9,879 nt of DNA from Pseudomonadota bacterium (GTDB lineage: Bacteria > Pseudomonadota > Gammaproteobacteria > Steroidobacterales > Steroidobacteraceae): the NCBI GenBank assembly GCA_003242275.1, contig QGUX01000119.1, positions 1 through 9,879 on the forward strand, in the 5' to 3' direction. A program made the position numbers and the translations under genes. Of the stretch, positions 6,521 through 9,879 are shown in pieces. A model generated the notes under the pieces. That model was not told the origin of the DNA. It did no database searches and worked only from the letters and a program-made list of their open reading frames with translations. Position 1 is the first letter of the stretch. Each line of letters starts with the position of its first letter.

Positions 6521-6551
6521 GTTCCAGGGGCGGCCGCCGCGCGGCGCGCCT
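6521..6551. other. Convergent spacer made of nested GC palindromes; possible bidirectional terminator
   Basis: The two usp genes converge with only 31 bp between their stops. The spacer contains three adjoining perfect palindromes: GGCGGCCGCC (6529-6538), CGCCGCGCGGCG (6535-6546) and GGCGCGCC (6543-6550). They overlap, so only some can form at once. No T tract follows on either strand, so a classic intrinsic terminator is not supported. It may be a GC-only roadblock, or transcripts may read through into the opposite unit. Confidence 0.35.
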
Positions 6552-6980
6552 TCAGCGCACCAGCGTGACGGGAACGTCGGCGAGCTGGACCACCTTCATC
6601 GCCACCGAGCCGAGCAGCAGCCCGCCGAGCTTCCCCAGCCCGCGCGTGCCCATCACGATTTCCGCGGCGCGGGTGCGGCGCGCCTCGCGCAGGATCACCT
6701 CGGCCGGCAGCCCGACCACCATCTGGCGGATCACGGGCACCCCCTCGCGCCTGGCCACGCGGTCCACCTTGCGGAAGACCTCCGCGGCCATGCGTTCGTG
6801 GTGGTCGCGGATGTCGGCCACCGGCGCGAAGCGGTTCGGCGGCATGGGCTGCTGCGCATTCAGCGCGACCACCCTGCCGCCACTGCGGCTGGCCTTCACG
6901 CGCTGGCAGGCCACCGCCAGCGCGCGCAGCGAACCCGGCGAACCATCCACCGGCACCAGCACCGTGTAATCCCTCGCCAT
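6552..6980 (-). CDS. Single-domain universal stress protein (UspA family)
   Basis: 142 residues, the normal size of one Usp domain. It opens with VLVPVDGSPGS, whose D12 is the conserved nucleotide-contacting aspartate, and carries the complete ATP-binding signature G-x2-G-x9-G-S: G111, G114, G124 and S125 in VMGTRGLG and GLLLGSVAMK. It is expected to be cytosolic, dimeric and ATP-binding, with a stress-tolerance role. The ATG shares its A with the stop of the upstream sugar dehydrogenase gene (TGATG), and GGAGG lies 6 nt before it. A TTG one codon upstream is too close to that site and is rejected. It is the last gene of the rarA-serS unit and faces the tandem Usp gene tail to tail. Confidence 0.93.
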   Translation of the reverse strand: MARDYTVLVPVDGSPGSLRALAVACQRVKASRSGGRVVALNAQQPMPPNRFAPVADIRDHHERMAAEVFRKVDRVARREGVPVIRQMVVGLPAEVILREARRTRAAEIVMGTRGLGKLGGLLLGSVAMKVVQLADVPVTLVR

Positions 6981-8281
6981 CAATCCCCTCCCGTGCCGGC
7001 CGGCCTCAGGCGCAGCAGTTTCGAGTCGTTGCCTTCCTCGGTGAGCACGTAGATCTCGCCGCCCGGTCCCTGCTGCACGTCGCGGATGCGCGCGCGCCGT
7101 TCAGTGAGCAGCCACTCCTCCGCGGCCACGCGCTCGCCATCCATCTGCAGCCGGACCAGCTTGGTGCTGGCGAGGCCGCCGACCAGGATGCTGCCGTCCC
7201 AGCCCGGGAACAGGCTGTGGCGGTAGACGATCATGCCGGAGGGCGCGATCACAGGATCCCAGTAGTACACGGGCTGCTCCATGCCCTCTTTCTGCGTGAT
7301 GCCGTCGCCGATCTTCGGCCCGGGGTAGTCGATGCCGTAGGTGATCACCGGCCAGCCGTAGTTCCTGCCCGGCTGCACCAGGTTCAGCTCGTCGCCGCCG
7401 CGCGGCCCGTGCTCGATCTCCCAGAACCTGCCGGTGGCGCTGTCGACGGTGGCCGCCTGCACGTTGCGATGGCCGTACGACCAGATCTCGGGCTTCGCAT
7501 CGGCGCGGCCCACGAAGGGATTGTCCTGGGGCACCGAGCCGTCGCGGTTCAGCCGCACGATCTTGCCGAAATGGCTGTTCAGGTCCTGCGCCTGCACGCG
7601 GCTGGCGGGCAGCGAGCGTTCACCCAGGGTGAGGAACAGCTTGCCGTCGGGCGCGAACGCAATGCGCGAGCCGAAGTGCAGCTGGGACTCGAAGGTGGGC
7701 ATCTGCCGGAAGATCACCGTGAGCCCGGACAGCGAGGCCTGGCCGCCACTCTCCTGCAGCACGGCGCGCGCCAGTGCCGTGCCGTTGCCACCCTGGCGCG
7801 GCTCCGCGTAGCTGAAGTAGATGGTATGGTTGGTGGCGAAGTCGGGATCGAGCGCCACGTCGAGCAGGCCGCCCTGCCCCTGCGTGTACACCTGCGGCAG
7901 GCCCGACACGGGCGCGGAGATCGTGCCGTCGGCACCGACGATGCGCAGCGCGCCCGGGCGCTCGGTGACGAGGAAGCGGCCGTCCGGCAGCAGTTCCACC
8001 GCCCACGGCATGTTCAGGCCGGTGGCGACCTCCTGCACATCGAGCTGCACGCTGTTCCTGATGCCCGGGGCGCGCGTCTGGCCCTCGAAGGCGGGCTCGA
8101 AGTCCACGCCATTGCGCTCGCGCGTCTCGAGCGGGGGACCGAGCCCGGAGGGAGACTGCACCGGCGGGGTTCCCGGGCCCGAGCCGTCGGCGGGCGCCGC
8201 ACCTTCGCCCGAACAACCGGCGCCGGCAGCCGCCAGCACCAGCACCATGGCGGAAACGATCGGCAGGGATCGACGCATCAT
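6980..8281 (-). CDS. PQQ-dependent aldose sugar dehydrogenase-like lipoprotein (YliI/Asd, GSDH family)
   Basis: 433 residues forming a six-bladed beta-propeller of the soluble glucose/sorbosone dehydrogenase type. Family segments in order: MPWAVELLPDGRFLVTERPG (91-110), QGGLLDVALDPDF (136-148), QLHFGSRIAFAPDGKLFLT (200-218) with H202 as the likely catalytic base, SYGHRN (268-273), EHGPRGGDELNL (290-301), NYGWP (307-311) and APSGMIVYRH (346-355). Such enzymes oxidise aldoses to lactones with pyrroloquinoline quinone. The N-terminus has a signal peptide ending in AGAGC, a plausible lipobox with C23, then a Gly/Pro/Ser linker, so the protein is probably a lipoprotein. The ATG at 8281 is chosen because GAGGAG lies 7 nt upstream; the earlier ATG at 8296 contains this site. 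It follows serS by 40 nt and overlaps the usp start. No PQQ biosynthesis gene is in view, so the cofactor source is unknown. Confidence 0.9.
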   Translation of the reverse strand: MMRRSLPIVSAMVLVLAAAGAGCSGEGAAPADGSGPGTPPVQSPSGLGPPLETRERNGVDFEPAFEGQTRAPGIRNSVQLDVQEVATGLNMPWAVELLPDGRFLVTERPGALRIVGADGTISAPVSGLPQVYTQGQGGLLDVALDPDFATNHTIYFSYAEPRQGGNGTALARAVLQESGGQASLSGLTVIFRQMPTFESQLHFGSRIAFAPDGKLFLTLGERSLPASRVQAQDLNSHFGKIVRLNRDGSVPQDNPFVGRADAKPEIWSYGHRNVQAATVDSATGRFWEIEHGPRGGDELNLVQPGRNYGWPVITYGIDYPGPKIGDGITQKEGMEQPVYYWDPVIAPSGMIVYRHSLFPGWDGSILVGGLASTKLVRLQMDGERVAAEEWLLTERRARIRDVQQGPGGEIYVLTEEGNDSKLLRLRPAGTGGD

Positions 8282-8288
8282 GGCCTGT

Positions 8289-8294
8289 CTCCTC
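8289..8294 (-). promoter_or_regulatory. Ribosome binding site deciding the sugar dehydrogenase start
   Basis: On the minus strand GAGGAG lies 7 nt before the tandem ATG-ATG at 8281. Because it overlaps the alternative ATG at 8296, that earlier start would have no ribosome site of its own. It lies in the 40-nt gap after serS. Confidence 0.6.
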
Positions 8295-8321
8295 ATTCGT
8301 TGGTCGCGGACGCCGGGCCCT

Positions 8322-9879
<1,558 letters not shown>

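Noticed and set aside
8282..8321. Terminator between serS and the sugar dehydrogenase gene
   Set aside because: Only short GC complementarities are present and no U tract. The gap mainly holds the ribosome site of the next gene.

Overview
This is a gene-dense, strongly GC-rich window (roughly two thirds or more G+C by eye) from a Proteobacterium. The rarA-serS adjacency at the right end is the order known from Gammaproteobacteria, so a high-GC gammaproteobacterium is my best guess, but this is inferred from synteny and not proven. There are no mobile elements, tRNAs, rRNAs or CRISPR arrays that I can see. Almost all of the sequence is coding. The only sizeable intergenic region is the 210-bp divergent spacer at 1617-1826.

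Layout. (1) Positions 1-1616, minus strand: a thiamine-diphosphate-dependent enzyme of the acetolactate synthase/2-oxoacid decarboxylase superfamily, cut off at its C-terminus by the window edge. (2) Positions 1617-1826: a divergent regulatory spacer with a long inverted repeat just upstream of the next gene. (3) Positions 1827-6520, plus strand: a tightly packed four-gene unit. It holds cstA (carbon starvation/pyruvate-type transporter), a ybdD/yjiX-type small protein, a dacB-like D-alanyl-D-alanine carboxypeptidase (PBP4 family) that starts on GTG inside the small gene, and a two-domain universal stress protein. (4) Positions 6521-6551: a short convergent spacer made of nested GC palindromes. 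(5) Positions 6552-9879, minus strand: a second packed unit read right to left. It holds the rarA C-terminus, serS (GTG start, 4-nt overlap with rarA), a PQQ-dependent aldose sugar dehydrogenase-like lipoprotein, and a single-domain universal stress protein whose ATG overlaps the dehydrogenase stop (TGATG).

How the genes may work together. The left half reads as a starvation/carbon-scavenging locus. CstA and its small partner would import pyruvate or peptides. The divergent TPP enzyme belongs to a superfamily that typically acts on pyruvate or other 2-oxoacids. The PBP4-like enzyme releases D-alanine and cleaves murein cross-links in the periplasm. The co-transcribed Usp is a typical stress/stationary-phase protein. 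The right half is housekeeping (replication-fork maintenance and seryl-tRNA charging) with two accessory genes attached: a periplasmic or outer-membrane sugar oxidase and another Usp. Both convergent units therefore end in a usp gene. The functional coupling is inferred from gene order only. I do not see a clear previously undescribed system; the best leads are the cstA leader structure and the cstA-ybdD-dacB-usp arrangement.
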